64,000 bases of DNA from Zoogloea sp. 1C4 (GTDB lineage: Bacteria > Pseudomonadota > Gammaproteobacteria > Burkholderiales > Rhodocyclaceae). Of the stretch, positions 1-10,766 are shown in pieces. The position numbers were made by a program, and so were the translations under genes. Location: positions 62,001-126,000 of the forward strand of contig NZ_SSXU01000004.1 of the NCBI RefSeq assembly GCF_009469605.1, read 5' to 3'. The notes under the pieces are model-generated. The model saw only the letters and a program-made list of their open reading frames with translations, was not told the DNA's origin and did no database searches. Each line of letters opens with the position of its first letter. Position 1 is the first letter of the stretch.

Positions 1-905
1 TCGAGGCCGCTGCGGGGCGGATCGACGAACAGGGTCGAGAACCGGTAGCCGGCCAGATCGACGCCCTGCATGCGCCGGTATTCGCGGCCGCCGGCCAGCG
101 CGTCGCTGATCTCCTGGCTGGCCATGCGCACCATGGTCACGTTGGCCACGCCGTTGGCCTCGAGGTTGAAGTGGGCGGCCTGCACCGAGGGCTTGCTCAT
201 CTCGGTGGCCAGCACGCGGCCGAACAGCGGCGCCAGGGCGATGGTGAAGTTGCCGTTGCCGCAGTAGAGCTCCAGCAGGTCGCCGCCGATGCCGGCCACC
301 TGGGCGCGGGCCCAGCCGAGCATCTGGCGGTTCACGCCGCCGTTGGGCTGGGTGAAGCTGCCTTCGATCTGCTTGTACTTGAGCTGGCGGCCATCAAGCT
401 CGAACTCCTCCAGCAGCCAGTCGCGGCCGATGACGATCTTCTGCTTGCGGCTGCGGCCGATGAGCTGCACGCCCATGTCGGCGGCAAGCTCGGTGGCGGC
501 GGCCTGCCAGGCGTCGTCGAGGGGACGGTGATAGACCAGGCTGATCATCAGCTCGCCCGACAGCGTGGCGAGGAACTCCACCTGGAAGATCTTGCGCTTG
601 AGCGGCTCGCTGGCCATCAGCCGGTCGCGCAGCACCGGCATCGCGGCGGCGATGGGGCCGGCAGCGGGCGCGAAGGCGTCGAGCACGATGGCCTGCTTGG
701 GGTCGGCCGGGTCGAACATGGCGTAGTCGACCCGCGGGCCCTCGTGCCACATGCGGAACTCGGCACGCAGGCGATAGGCCTCGCGCGCGGATTCGAAGAC
801 CGCCGGCTCGGGCAGCCCGAAGGCGGCAAAATCAGCCTTGTAGCGCGCCACCTTGTCGGCAAGCTGGGCGGGGTAGTCGGCGGGGTTGAAACTGGGCAGG
901 GGCAT
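1..905 (-). CDS. trmA: tRNA (uracil-5-)-methyltransferase TrmA, 3' end beyond window
   Basis: This gene starts with ATG at 905 and runs off the left edge, so about 301 N-terminal residues are visible. TrmA methylates U54 of tRNA to ribothymidine using S-adenosylmethionine. The SAM-binding motif is visible as LLELYCGNGNFTIALA. Also present are the family signatures GSFTQPN (substrate and SAM region) and, close to the edge, the FVDPPRSGL motif. The catalytic cysteine region lies outside the window. The N-terminal sequence (MPLPSFNPADYPAQL) matches the short TrmA form without a TRAM domain. The family call is firm. Confidence 0.95.
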   Translation of the reverse strand, partial: MPLPSFNPADYPAQLADKVARYKADFAAFGLPEPAVFESAREAYRLRAEFRMWHEGPRVDYAMFDPADPKQAIVLDAFAPAAGPIAAAMPVLRDRLMASEPLKRKIFQVEFLATLSGELMISLVYHRPLDDAWQAAATELAADMGVQLIGRSRKQKIVIGRDWLLEEFELDGRQLKYKQIEGSFTQPNGGVNRQMLGWARAQVAGIGGDLLELYCGNGNFTIALAPLFGRVLATEMSKPSVQAAHFNLEANGVANVTMVRMASQEISDALAGGREYRRMQGVDLAGYRFSTLFVDPPRSGL

Positions 906-1022
906 GTCACGCACGGAACGGCCGACGGGGCCGGTCCGATCAGAAATATGGGTGGGGGCGAGGGGCGGAATATACGCCTGTCGGCCGGACAAGGGAAAAC
1001 ACCGCCCCCGGCCGGGCCCGCG

Positions 1023-1499
1023 TCACACCAGCCGGACCTGCCAGCGATACCACCGGGCGGACAGCCGTTCGGCCAGGGCGCCGGCCATCGCGTCGAGCTG
1101 GGCGTCGAAGCTGCCGTCCTTGCCCCCCGCCAGGAAGGCGATCTTGTTGCTCCAGCCCACCTTCACACCGGGGCAGAGCCGGCCATCCACATCGACCGCT
1201 TCGTACTCGAAATCGGCCCGCCCCCACTGCTCGATGTTGAAGATGCGCGCCATCTCGCCGCTCTGCACGGCGATCACGTAGGTTTCGACGTAGGCGGCAA
1301 AATCCTGCTCGTCGGCGTATTCGCGCACATCCGCTTCGGGCGGGCGTTCGACGGCGTTGCAGGGGCCGAGGGCGATGACGAGGCAGGCGTCCTTGTAGAG
1401 CGCCTGCATGCGCTGCATGAGATTTTCGCTGGGGCCGTTCTCGGCCAGCGCCTTGAGCAGGGCGTCCTGCTCGATCTTGAACTGTTCGTACTTGTCCAT
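1023..1499 (-). CDS. hypothetical protein, 158 aa
   Basis: A 158-residue soluble protein starting with ATG at 1499 (MDKYEQFKIEQDALLKAL). It has no signal peptide or membrane segment. The N-terminal third is helical and charged. The middle is rich in acidic and aromatic residues, and the C-terminus (ALAERLSARWYRWQVRLV) looks like an amphipathic helix. I do not recognise the family. It lies on the same strand as trmA, about 117 bp upstream of it, so co-transcription is possible. Codon use is normal for the window, which supports a real gene. Confidence 0.75.
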   Translation of the reverse strand: MDKYEQFKIEQDALLKALAENGPSENLMQRMQALYKDACLVIALGPCNAVERPPEADVREYADEQDFAAYVETYVIAVQSGEMARIFNIEQWGRADFEYEAVDVDGRLCPGVKVGWSNKIAFLAGGKDGSFDAQLDAMAGALAERLSARWYRWQVRLV

Positions 1500-1613
1500 G
1501 CGTGGTCGGGTGCGCCGCGATCCGGGATGGCCCGCGTCCGCGCCCGTCGATAAGAAAACCGGCGGAGACTAGCAGGTTGTCGCCCATCCTGCAGGCCTGC
1601 CCCGAAAACAGGA

Positions 1614-1633
1614 CGGGCGCCCGAAGGCGCCCG
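1614..1633 (-). terminator. hairpin terminator after amtB
   Basis: An 8-bp perfect GC stem (CGGGCGCC / GGCGCCCG) with a CGAA loop lies 28 bp past the amtB stop codon. On the minus strand a short T-run (TGTTTTC) follows. It is the likely end of the nitrogen operon. Confidence 0.65.
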
Positions 1634-1660
1634 CTCTGCTTGCTACCGGAGGAAAGCCGC

Positions 1661-3217
<1,557 letters not shown>

Positions 3218-3231
3218 GATGGCACGCTCCC

Positions 3232-4369
<1,138 letters not shown>

Positions 4370-4410
4370 GATGAGAATCTCCAGGTGGTCAAAGTTGGTG
4401 AGCACACATA

Positions 4411-4427
4411 AGCAACCGGTGTGCCAG
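4411..4427 (-). promoter_or_regulatory. sigma-54 promoter of the torF-like/glnK/amtB operon
   Basis: Read on the minus strand the sequence is CTGGCACACCGGTTGCT. It matches the -24/-12 consensus TGGCAC-N5-TTGCT at every key position, with correct GG-to-GC spacing. It lies 42 bp upstream of the first start codon of the operon, leaving room for a start site near 4400. Confidence 0.88.
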
Positions 4428-4503
4428 TTTGCAAAACCTTTTAAAAAATATGGACATAACACTGACAAGCGCGTTTTGTTGCAGCGCATGAAATCCCGCC
4501 GAC

Positions 4504-4549
4504 GCACCAGTTTGGAATCATGCACCAATAATGGGCGCTCTTTTGGTGC
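4504..4549 (-). promoter_or_regulatory. candidate NtrC upstream binding half-sites
   Basis: Two GCACCA half-sites (4504-4509 and 4522-4527) and one inverted TGGTGC half-site (4544-4549) lie 100-150 bp upstream of the sigma-54 start. GCACCA/TGGTGC are the halves of the NtrC operator, but the half-site spacing is longer than the usual 17-bp operator. This is a tentative call. Confidence 0.4.
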
Positions 4550-4634
4550 GCCCCGGCCTCGGCGCAGCCACCTCGGGACGGTGCTAAACTCAAAACCATC
4601 CCGACGATCTCAATTGCCAGTGAGGAACGCAGTT

Positions 4635-4892
4635 ATGACCAACCCGAAAATCCTCGACGAAATCGGTGCCAAAGTCTCCGAACTCCTCGCCAACAGCCCC
4701 GCCAAGGACATCGAGAAGAACGCCCGCGCCCTGCTCGCCAGCGGTTTTTCCAAGCTTGATCTGGTGACCCGCGAGGAATTCGAAGTGCAGCGCGAAGTGC
4801 TCACCCGTACCCGCGAGAAGCTCGCCGACCTGGAGCACCGCGTCGCCCGCCTCGAAGCCGAGCTGGCGAGCCGCCCGCCCGCCCAGGACTGA
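4635..4892 (+). CDS. ubiK: ubiquinone biosynthesis accessory factor UbiK (BMFP domain)
   Basis: A short 85-residue protein starting with ATG at 4635 after TGAGGAACGC. It has the BMFP layout: an amphipathic N-terminal helix (ILDEIGAKVSELLANSPAKDIEKNARALL), then a C-terminal coiled coil (REEFEVQREVLTRTREKLADLEHRVARLEAELA). UbiK binds UbiJ and membrane lipid and helps aerobic ubiquinone synthesis. Length and heptads fit the family. It is divergent from the nitrogen operon, and its promoter must lie within the same 265-bp intergenic region. Confidence 0.88.
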   Translation: MTNPKILDEIGAKVSELLANSPAKDIEKNARALLASGFSKLDLVTREEFEVQREVLTRTREKLADLEHRVARLEAELASRPPAQD

Positions 4893-4912
4893 GCCACCAC
4901 CGCCGCAATCCC

Positions 4913-4932
4913 GAGGGCGCCACGGCGCCCTC
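4913..4932 (+). terminator. hairpin terminator after ubiK
   Basis: Inverted repeat GAGGGCGCC / GGCGCCCTC, followed by TTCTTCG, begins 20 bp after the ubiK stop codon. The arms almost touch, so the real loop must open a few central pairs. Confidence 0.55.
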
Positions 4933-4958
4933 TTCTTCGTCCGCCCCACGGAGCCGCC

Positions 4959-5534
4959 ATGAAAACCACCCTCGCCGCCCACCTGCTGCTCGCCCTTGCC
5001 GCCGTCACCGCGCCTGCCCTGGCCGCCCCGGCCGGCTACACCATCGACCCGAACCACACCTTCCCGGTGTTCGAGGTGGATCACCTGGGCTTCTCCACCC
5101 AGCGCGGCCGTTTCAACAAGACGAGCGGCCGGATCACCCTCGACACCGCCGCCCGCCAGGGTTCGGTGGACGTCACCATCGACGCAGCCTCCATCGACAT
5201 GGGCTTCGCCAAGTGGAACGACAACATGCGCGGCGAGAACTACTTCAACACCGACGCGCACCCAACCATCACCTTCAAGGCCGACCGGCTGGTGTTCGAC
5301 GGCGAGCGCCCGGTCTCCGCCGAAGGCAGCCTGACGATGCTCGGCGTCACCAAGCCCGTCACCCTCACCATCAACCGCTTCCGCTGCGCCCCCCACCCCC
5401 TCAACAAGCGCGAGACCTGCGGTGCCGACGTGATGGCCACCCTCAAGCGCTCCGAGTTCGGCATGACCAAGTACATCCCGTCGGTGGGCGACGACGTGCG
5501 CCTGCTGATCGCCGTCGAAGCCTTCCGCGAATAA
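4959..5534 (+). CDS. YceI-family periplasmic lipocalin-like protein
   Basis: A 191-residue secreted protein. It has a signal peptide (MKTTLAAHLLLALAAVTAPALAAP) and then the YceI fold signatures: YTIDPNHTFPVFEVDHLGFSTQRGRF, the acidic strand VDVTIDAASIDMGFAKWNDNMR, TITFKADRLVF, and the C-terminal RSEFGMTKYIPSVGDDVRLLIAVEA. YceI proteins form an eight-stranded barrel that binds long isoprenoid-like molecules such as polyprenyl chains. It lies next to ubiK, a quinone-synthesis gene, which is suggestive but not proof of a link. Confidence 0.9.
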   Translation: MKTTLAAHLLLALAAVTAPALAAPAGYTIDPNHTFPVFEVDHLGFSTQRGRFNKTSGRITLDTAARQGSVDVTIDAASIDMGFAKWNDNMRGENYFNTDAHPTITFKADRLVFDGERPVSAEGSLTMLGVTKPVTLTINRFRCAPHPLNKRETCGADVMATLKRSEFGMTKYIPSVGDDVRLLIAVEAFRE

Positions 5535-5595
5535 CGCGACGCGCCGTCACACGCCCGAGGCAAGCTCTCCGCCCCCATCACCGCCCTCACACGCC

Positions 5596-6846
5596 ATGGC
5601 TCCCCGCATCCGCTCCGGCCTCCTGATCCTCGCCGCTGCCCTCGGCCTCTCCGGCTGCGCCAGCGTCGGCCCCACCGCCCTCGACGACACCCGGCTGCAG
5701 TACAACGAGGTGGTCAAGCGCACCACCGAGCAGCAGCTGCTGCTCAACATCGTGCGCCTGCGCTACACCGACACCCCCAGCAGCCTCGGCGTGTCGGGCA
5801 TCGCCGCGCAGTTCGAGCGCAGCCAGAGCGTCGGTCTGCTGCCCTTCTTCACCGCGGTGGGGGGCGACGCCAGCCGGGGCAGCTTCACCGCAGTGTTGCC
5901 CCAGGCCCAGGTGATGGGCGCCGACCGCCCCACCTTCAGCCTCACCCCGCTGGACGACCAGGAATTCACCCGCAAGCTGTTCACTCCGCTGCCCCTCGAC
6001 GGGGTGATTTACCTCGCCAAGACCACCTGGCCGATCTCCAAGGTCTTCCGGCTCTACCTGGAAAACCTCAACTGGGTGCCCAACGCCCAGACCGCCAGCG
6101 GCCCCACCCCGCGGGAAGCCCCGCCGGTGAGCGACTTCCTGCGCGGCGTGGCGGCCCTGCAGACCCTCCAGGACCGGGGCGCCATCGTCTTCGGCCTCAC
6201 CGAGCAGATCGAACAGGTGGGCGGCACCCTGCCCGCCGGCGCGGTATCGGCCACCGATCTCATCGAGGCCAGCAAGAACGGCCTCGAATACCGCCCGGCA
6301 ACCGGCGGACGTGGCTGGCAACTGGTCCGCCGCGCCAACGTACCGGTGCTGCGCCTCGATCCGGACGCGCTCAGCTCGCCTGAGATGCGCGCCTTCGAAG
6401 AAGCCTTCCACCTGCGCCCGGGGATCACCGAGCTGCGCATCACCCAGGAAGCCCTCACCCCCTTCCGCTCGGCGCTGCCGAAAGACGGCGTCGCCAGCCT
6501 CGACCTGGAAACCCGCTCCCTGCTGCAGGCGCTGTACTACGTGAGCCACGGCGTGGACGTGCCCGCCGAACACCGCGCCCGCGGCCTCGCCACCATCACC
6601 CGCGACGCCGCCGGCCGCGAATACGACTGGAATGAGGTGATGCGCGACCTCTTCCACGTGCGCACCAGCCCCGAGCGCCCCACCCGCGCCCACGTCGCCG
6701 TGCAGTACAAGGGCCAGTGGTTCTACGTGGAAGAATCCGACCAGGACACCAAATCCACCTTCTCGCTGCTGGTCGAGCTATCCCGCCTCGAACTCGCCGG
6801 CAAGACCGGCCCCGGCCCGCAACTCACCCTGCCGATCGGGCGCTGA
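5596..6846 (+). CDS. putative lipoprotein, 416 aa, unknown function
   Basis: This gene encodes a probable lipoprotein: the N-terminus MAPRIRSGLLILAAALGLSGC has a lipobox (LSGC) with Cys at residue 21. The mature protein starts ASVGPTALDDTRLQYNEVVKRTTEQQLLLNIVRLRYTDTP. This resembles conserved hypothetical lipoproteins of proteobacteria in which the RLQYNEV..T..QLLLN..RLRY segment is highly conserved. No catalytic motif is visible. It stands alone between YceI and comM on the same strand. Confidence 0.8.
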   Translation: MAPRIRSGLLILAAALGLSGCASVGPTALDDTRLQYNEVVKRTTEQQLLLNIVRLRYTDTPSSLGVSGIAAQFERSQSVGLLPFFTAVGGDASRGSFTAVLPQAQVMGADRPTFSLTPLDDQEFTRKLFTPLPLDGVIYLAKTTWPISKVFRLYLENLNWVPNAQTASGPTPREAPPVSDFLRGVAALQTLQDRGAIVFGLTEQIEQVGGTLPAGAVSATDLIEASKNGLEYRPATGGRGWQLVRRANVPVLRLDPDALSSPEMRAFEEAFHLRPGITELRITQEALTPFRSALPKDGVASLDLETRSLLQALYYVSHGVDVPAEHRARGLATITRDAAGREYDWNEVMRDLFHVRTSPERPTRAHVAVQYKGQWFYVEESDQDTKSTFSLLVELSRLELAGKTGPGPQLTLPIGR

Positions 6847-6911
6847 GGCCCCACCTGTAGAAATCCACAGCCCCAGGCGATACACTTCGCATTTTTGATG
6901 CGGAAGACATC

Positions 6912-8411
6912 ATGAGCCTGGCTGTTCTTGCCAGCCGCGCCCTCGTCGGCCTGCAGGCACCCGAAGTGTGCGTCGAGGTGCATCTGGCCAACGGCCTGCC
7001 GGCCTTCACGCTGGTGGGCCTGCCCGACGTGGAAGTGCGCGAAGCCCGCGACCGGGTCCGCGCCGCACTCCAGACAGGGCAATTCGAGTTTCCCCAGCGT
7101 CGGATCACCGTCAACCTCGCCCCGGCCGATCTACCCAAGGAAGGCGGCTGCTTCGATCTCCCCATCGCCCTGGGCATCCTCGCCGCCTCCGGGCAGATCC
7201 CCGCCGACAAGCTCGACCACTACGAATTCGCCGGGGAGCTCTCCCTCACCGGCGAGCTGCGCCCGGTGCGTGGCGCGCTGGCGCTCGCCCGACAGGCCGC
7301 CGAGCGCGGGCGCATCCTGATCCTGCCCGCCGCCAACGCCCCCGAAGCCGCGCTGGTGAATGGCGTCACGATCCTCCCGGCCGCCAACCTGCTGGCGGTG
7401 GTCGCCCACCTGTGCGGGCACACGGTCATCGAGCCTTACGCCGGCGCCCCCCTCGTCCAGGCCCCGGACTACCCCGATCTTGCCGACGTGAAAGGCCAGA
7501 GCCAGGCCCGCCGCGCCCTCGAAGTCGCAGCCAGCGGGCAGCATTCGCTGCTGTTCTACGGCCCGCCGGGCACCGGCAAGTCGATGCTCGCCCAGCGCCT
7601 GCCCGGCCTGCTCCCGCCCATGGGCGACGCCGAGGCCCTGGAAAGCGCAGCGGTCCAGTCGGTCGAGGGCAGCTTCCGCCCCGAGCGCTGGCGGCAACGC
7701 CCGATGCGGGCACCGCACCACTCTGCATCCGCGGCGGCTCTGGTGGGCGGTGGCAGCACGCCGCGGCCCGGCGAGATCAGCCTCGCCCACCACGGCGTGT
7801 TGTTCCTCGACGAACTCCCCGAGTTCGACCGACGCGTTCTCGAAGCCCTGCGTGAGCCGCTGGAGACCGGCCACATCACCATCTCCCGGGCCGGCCGGCG
7901 GGCCGATTTTCCGGCCCGTTTTCAGTTGATCGCCTCCATGAATCCATGCCCCTGCGGCTACCACGGCCACCCGGACGGCCGCTGCCGGTGCACGCCGGAC
8001 CAGATCGCCCGCTACCGGGGCAAGCTCTCCGGCCCACTGCTCGACCGCATCGACCTGCTCCTCGAGGTGCCCACGCTGCCGGTGGCCGATCTGCAGGGCG
8101 CACCGGCGGGCGAAAGCTCGGCGGCAGTGCGCGCCCGGGTCGCCAGGAGCCGTGCCATCCAGCATGCCCGGCAAGGCAAACCCAACGCGCTGCTGGCCGG
8201 TGCCGAGATCGACCAGTGGTGCCAACCCGACGAGCGTGGTGTCAAACTGTTGCGAACGGCCATCGATCGCCTGCGTCTCTCGGCGCGCGGTTACCATCGA
8301 ATCCTGAAAGTCGCGCGTACAATCGCAGACATGAGCGAGGCCGAGGTCATCCAGGCCGCCCATGTGGCCGAAGCCATCCAGAGCCGCCGCGGCCTCACCG
8401 CTTTCATCTGA
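6912..8411 (+). CDS. comM: YifB/ComM-family Mg-chelatase-like AAA+ ATPase
   Basis: A 499-residue protein with the full ComM/YifB layout. The N-terminal domain (MSLAVLASRALVGLQAPEVCVEVHL) is followed by an AAA+ core with Walker A GPPGTGKSML and Walker B GVLFLDELPEF. A Cys-rich insert (NPCPCGYHGHPDGRCRC) and the C-terminal Mg-chelatase-like domain (ARGYHRILKVARTIADM) complete it. ComM is a hexameric helicase that promotes branch migration during natural transformation in Vibrio and Acinetobacter. No other competence gene is nearby, so a role in recombination here is inferred from the family. Confidence 0.93.
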   Translation: MSLAVLASRALVGLQAPEVCVEVHLANGLPAFTLVGLPDVEVREARDRVRAALQTGQFEFPQRRITVNLAPADLPKEGGCFDLPIALGILAASGQIPADKLDHYEFAGELSLTGELRPVRGALALARQAAERGRILILPAANAPEAALVNGVTILPAANLLAVVAHLCGHTVIEPYAGAPLVQAPDYPDLADVKGQSQARRALEVAASGQHSLLFYGPPGTGKSMLAQRLPGLLPPMGDAEALESAAVQSVEGSFRPERWRQRPMRAPHHSASAAALVGGGSTPRPGEISLAHHGVLFLDELPEFDRRVLEALREPLETGHITISRAGRRADFPARFQLIASMNPCPCGYHGHPDGRCRCTPDQIARYRGKLSGPLLDRIDLLLEVPTLPVADLQGAPAGESSAAVRARVARSRAIQHARQGKPNALLAGAEIDQWCQPDERGVKLLRTAIDRLRLSARGYHRILKVARTIADMSEAEVIQAAHVAEAIQSRRGLTAFI

Positions 8412-8438
8412 TCAAATCCATCAAGCAGGAGTCTCTCC

Positions 8439-8834
8439 GTGGCATCCACCCCGTCCGCCGGCGCGCCCCGCGCCAAGAACTGGTTTCTGTGGTTCGTCGG
8501 CTTCGTCGTCGCCCTCGTCGCCTTGGCCGCCGCCTACACCTGGCTGGTGCTCAGCTGGAGCTATTCCTCGGGCGAACGCGCCGGTTACGTGCAGAAGTTT
8601 TCCCAGAAGGGCTGGCTGTGCAAGACCTGGGAAGGCGAACTGGCGATCGTCGCGATCCCCGGCAGCATGCCCGAGATCTTCAAGTTCACCGTACGTGACG
8701 ACAAGGTTGCCGCCGAGATCAACACCGTGATGGGCAAGCGCGTCGCCATCAGCTACGACCAGCACCTGGGCATCCCCTCCACCTGTTTCGGCGAGACCGG
8801 CTACTACGTGAGCAAGGTCCACGCCGTCGAGTAG
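8439..8834 (+). CDS. small membrane-anchored hypothetical protein
   Basis: A 131-residue protein that starts with GTG at 8439, 7 bases after a good AGGAG ribosome site. One transmembrane helix follows (WFLWFVGFVVALVALAAAYTWLVL). The rest is probably periplasmic (SYSSGERAGYVQKFSQKGWLCKTWEGELAI). It has two cysteines, in KGWLCKTW and PSTCFGETGYY, which could form a disulfide. Similar betaproteobacterial proteins exist with no tested function; I recall them sometimes being mislabelled as a dehydrogenase, for which I see no domain support here. Confidence 0.78.
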   Translation: MASTPSAGAPRAKNWFLWFVGFVVALVALAAAYTWLVLSWSYSSGERAGYVQKFSQKGWLCKTWEGELAIVAIPGSMPEIFKFTVRDDKVAAEINTVMGKRVAISYDQHLGIPSTCFGETGYYVSKVHAVE

Positions 8835-8859
8835 GAACCCCGCCCCGGAACACCTCTCC

Positions 8860-10056
8860 ATGCCTTATGTCCAGCTGGCGGCGCTGCTTGCAGCGCTCGC
8901 CACCGTCGGTCCATTCTCGATCGACACCTACCTCCCGGCCCTGCACGCCATCGGCGCCGACCTGGGCGCCACCACCGTCCAGACCCAGCAGACCCTCACC
9001 GCCTACATGCTGCCGATGGCGCTGATGGTGCTGTGGCACGGCGCTATCTCCGACGCCTACGGGCGCAAGCGGGTGATCGTGGTGTCGATGCTGCTGTTCA
9101 CCCTGGCCTCGGTGCTATGCGTGTTCGCCGGCAGCATCGAGATGCTGCTGGTGGGCCGGGCGCTGCAGGGCATCAGCGCCGGCGCCGGCATGGTGGTGGG
9201 CCGCGCGGTGGTGCGCGACCTGCACGACGGCCCCGCCGCCCAGCGCCTGATGAGCCACGTGAGCATGGCCTTCGCCCTCGGGCCGGCCATCGCCCCCATC
9301 CTCGGCGGCTGGATCTTCAGCGCCTTCGGCTGGCGCGCGGTGTTCGTCTTCCTCGCCCTGCTGGGCCTCGTGCTGGCGGCGCTCACGGTCTGGAAGCTCG
9401 ACGAGACCCATCCGCCGGAAGCCCGCCACCCGCTGCATCCCGGCCCCCTGGCGCGGCGCTACTGGGGCGTGTTCACCTCGCCCGGCTTCCTGCTCCTCAC
9501 CTTTGCGGTGAGCTACAACTTCAACGGATTCTTCCTGTACGTGCTGTCGGCCCCGGTGTTCCTGATCCAGCACCTGGGGCTGCCTGAAACCGGCTTCGGC
9601 TGGTTCTTCATCCCCACCGTGAGCGGCATGATGGCGGGCTCGGCCCTGTCGGCCCGGCTGGCCGGCGCGCTGTCCCCGGCCCGGACGATCGCCCTGGCGC
9701 TGGGCATCATGATCCTCGCCGCAGCCATCAATCTCGCCGTCACCAGTCTGATGGCGCCGGGCCTGCCCCAGTCGGTGCTGCCCATCATGCTGTACACCTT
9801 CGGCATGGCCATCGGCATGCCCAGCCTGACCCTCCTCGCGCTGGATCACTTCCCCACCCACCGGGGCCTTGCCTCCAGCTGCCAGAGCTTCCTGCAGATG
9901 CTGGTGAGTTCCATCACCGCAGGCCTCGTGGCCCCCGCCCTGTGGGATTCGGTGGGCAGCCTCGCCACCGGCATGCTGGCCAACCTCGCTGTCGGCCTGG
10001 GCTGTGCCGGGCTGTGGTGGGCCCTGTACCACCGCCGCGAAGGCCAGCCCAAATGA
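8860..10056 (+). CDS. Bcr/CflA-family multidrug efflux MFS transporter
   Basis: A 398-residue inner-membrane transporter with 12 predicted helices. The N-terminus (LAALATVGPFSIDTYLPALHAIGADLGATTVQTQQTLT) and motif A (GAISDAYGRKRVIVVS) are typical of the drug:H+ antiporter-1 family, subgroup Bcr/CflA, which exports bicyclomycin, chloramphenicol or sulfonamides in other species. Motif C-like glycine spacing is seen in AFALGPAIAPILGGWI. The gene's stop overlaps the next start (ATGA), so the two are translationally coupled. The substrate cannot be told from sequence. Confidence 0.9.
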   Translation: MPYVQLAALLAALATVGPFSIDTYLPALHAIGADLGATTVQTQQTLTAYMLPMALMVLWHGAISDAYGRKRVIVVSMLLFTLASVLCVFAGSIEMLLVGRALQGISAGAGMVVGRAVVRDLHDGPAAQRLMSHVSMAFALGPAIAPILGGWIFSAFGWRAVFVFLALLGLVLAALTVWKLDETHPPEARHPLHPGPLARRYWGVFTSPGFLLLTFAVSYNFNGFFLYVLSAPVFLIQHLGLPETGFGWFFIPTVSGMMAGSALSARLAGALSPARTIALALGIMILAAAINLAVTSLMAPGLPQSVLPIMLYTFGMAIGMPSLTLLALDHFPTHRGLASSCQSFLQMLVSSITAGLVAPALWDSVGSLATGMLANLAVGLGCAGLWWALYHRREGQPK

Positions 10057-10715
10057 ACTGGGCCGAGAGCATCGACCTGTACTGCGAGCGCACCGGCCCC
10101 GGCCTGTGGGCGGAGCCCTTAAACGCCCTCACCAACCTCGCTTTCCTCGCCGTGGCCGCCATCCTGTGGCGGCGGGCCGGGCGTAACGCGCCCTTCGACC
10201 TGCGCCTGCTGATCGGCCTGATCGCCGCGGTGGGTGTGGGCAGCGGGGGTTTCCACACGGTGGCGACCCGCGGCACCGCGATCCTCGACATCGGCTTCAT
10301 CGCGATCTTCGTGGTGGCCTATTACCAGCGCTTCCAGGTGCGCGTGCTTGGCCGCAGCACCGCCGCCGCCTGGGCCGGCGTCGGCCTCTTCCTGATGCTG
10401 ACCGGTGGCTTCGTCGCCGCCACCCGGCTGCTGCCACCCCTGCCCCTGAACGGCTCCGACGTCTACCTGCCGCCCTTCGTGCTGCTGCTGGCCTGTGCGG
10501 CCCGGGCCCGACCACGGGCACCGGCAGTCGCCCGCTGGCTGACGATGGCCTCCGCCCTCTTCGTGGTGAGCCTCACCTGCCGGGCGGTGGATCAGCTGGT
10601 GTGCGCCGCGTGGCCGGTGGGCACGCATCTGGGCTGGCATCTGGTGAATGCCGCGATGCTCTACTGCTGCATGGCCGGGCTGCTCGCCGCGCCCCGCTAC
10701 CGCCCCTTCGGCTGA
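10053..10715 (+). CDS. ceramidase-like (CREST-type) membrane hydrolase
   Basis: A 220-residue membrane protein starting at ATG 10053, overlapping the exporter stop by 4 bp. It resembles the alkaline ceramidase/PAQR (CREST) superfamily. The motif IDLYCERTGPGLWAEPLNALTNLAFLAVA at the N-terminus and the histidines in GSGGFHTVATR and THLGWHLVNAAM fit the metal-binding layout of these seven-helix hydrolases. A conserved Ser/Asp pattern is less clear. The enzyme may act on an amide- or ester-linked lipid. Coupling to an exporter is unusual. Confidence 0.75.
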   Translation: MNWAESIDLYCERTGPGLWAEPLNALTNLAFLAVAAILWRRAGRNAPFDLRLLIGLIAAVGVGSGGFHTVATRGTAILDIGFIAIFVVAYYQRFQVRVLGRSTAAAWAGVGLFLMLTGGFVAATRLLPPLPLNGSDVYLPPFVLLLACAARARPRAPAVARWLTMASALFVVSLTCRAVDQLVCAAWPVGTHLGWHLVNAAMLYCCMAGLLAAPRYRPFG

Positions 10716-10721
10716 ACGAAA

Positions 10722-10745
10722 ACGGGGCGCCCGAAAGCGCCCCGT
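10722..10745. terminator. bidirectional terminator between convergent genes
   Basis: Stem ACGGGGCGC / GCGCCCCGT with a 6-base loop (CCGAAA) lies between the ceramidase-like gene and the oppositely oriented NUDIX gene. On the minus strand it is followed by a TTTTCGTT run, so it works best for the NUDIX transcript. Confidence 0.7.
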
Positions 10746-10766
10746 CAAAGCAGCCACCGCAGCGAA

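Noticed and set aside
171-1553. A 460-residue open frame on the plus strand over trmA and the 158-residue gene
   Set aside because: It is the antisense shadow of two minus-strand genes; composition is typical of a GC-rich reverse frame (His, Gly, Arg and Ala repeats) and no motif is seen.
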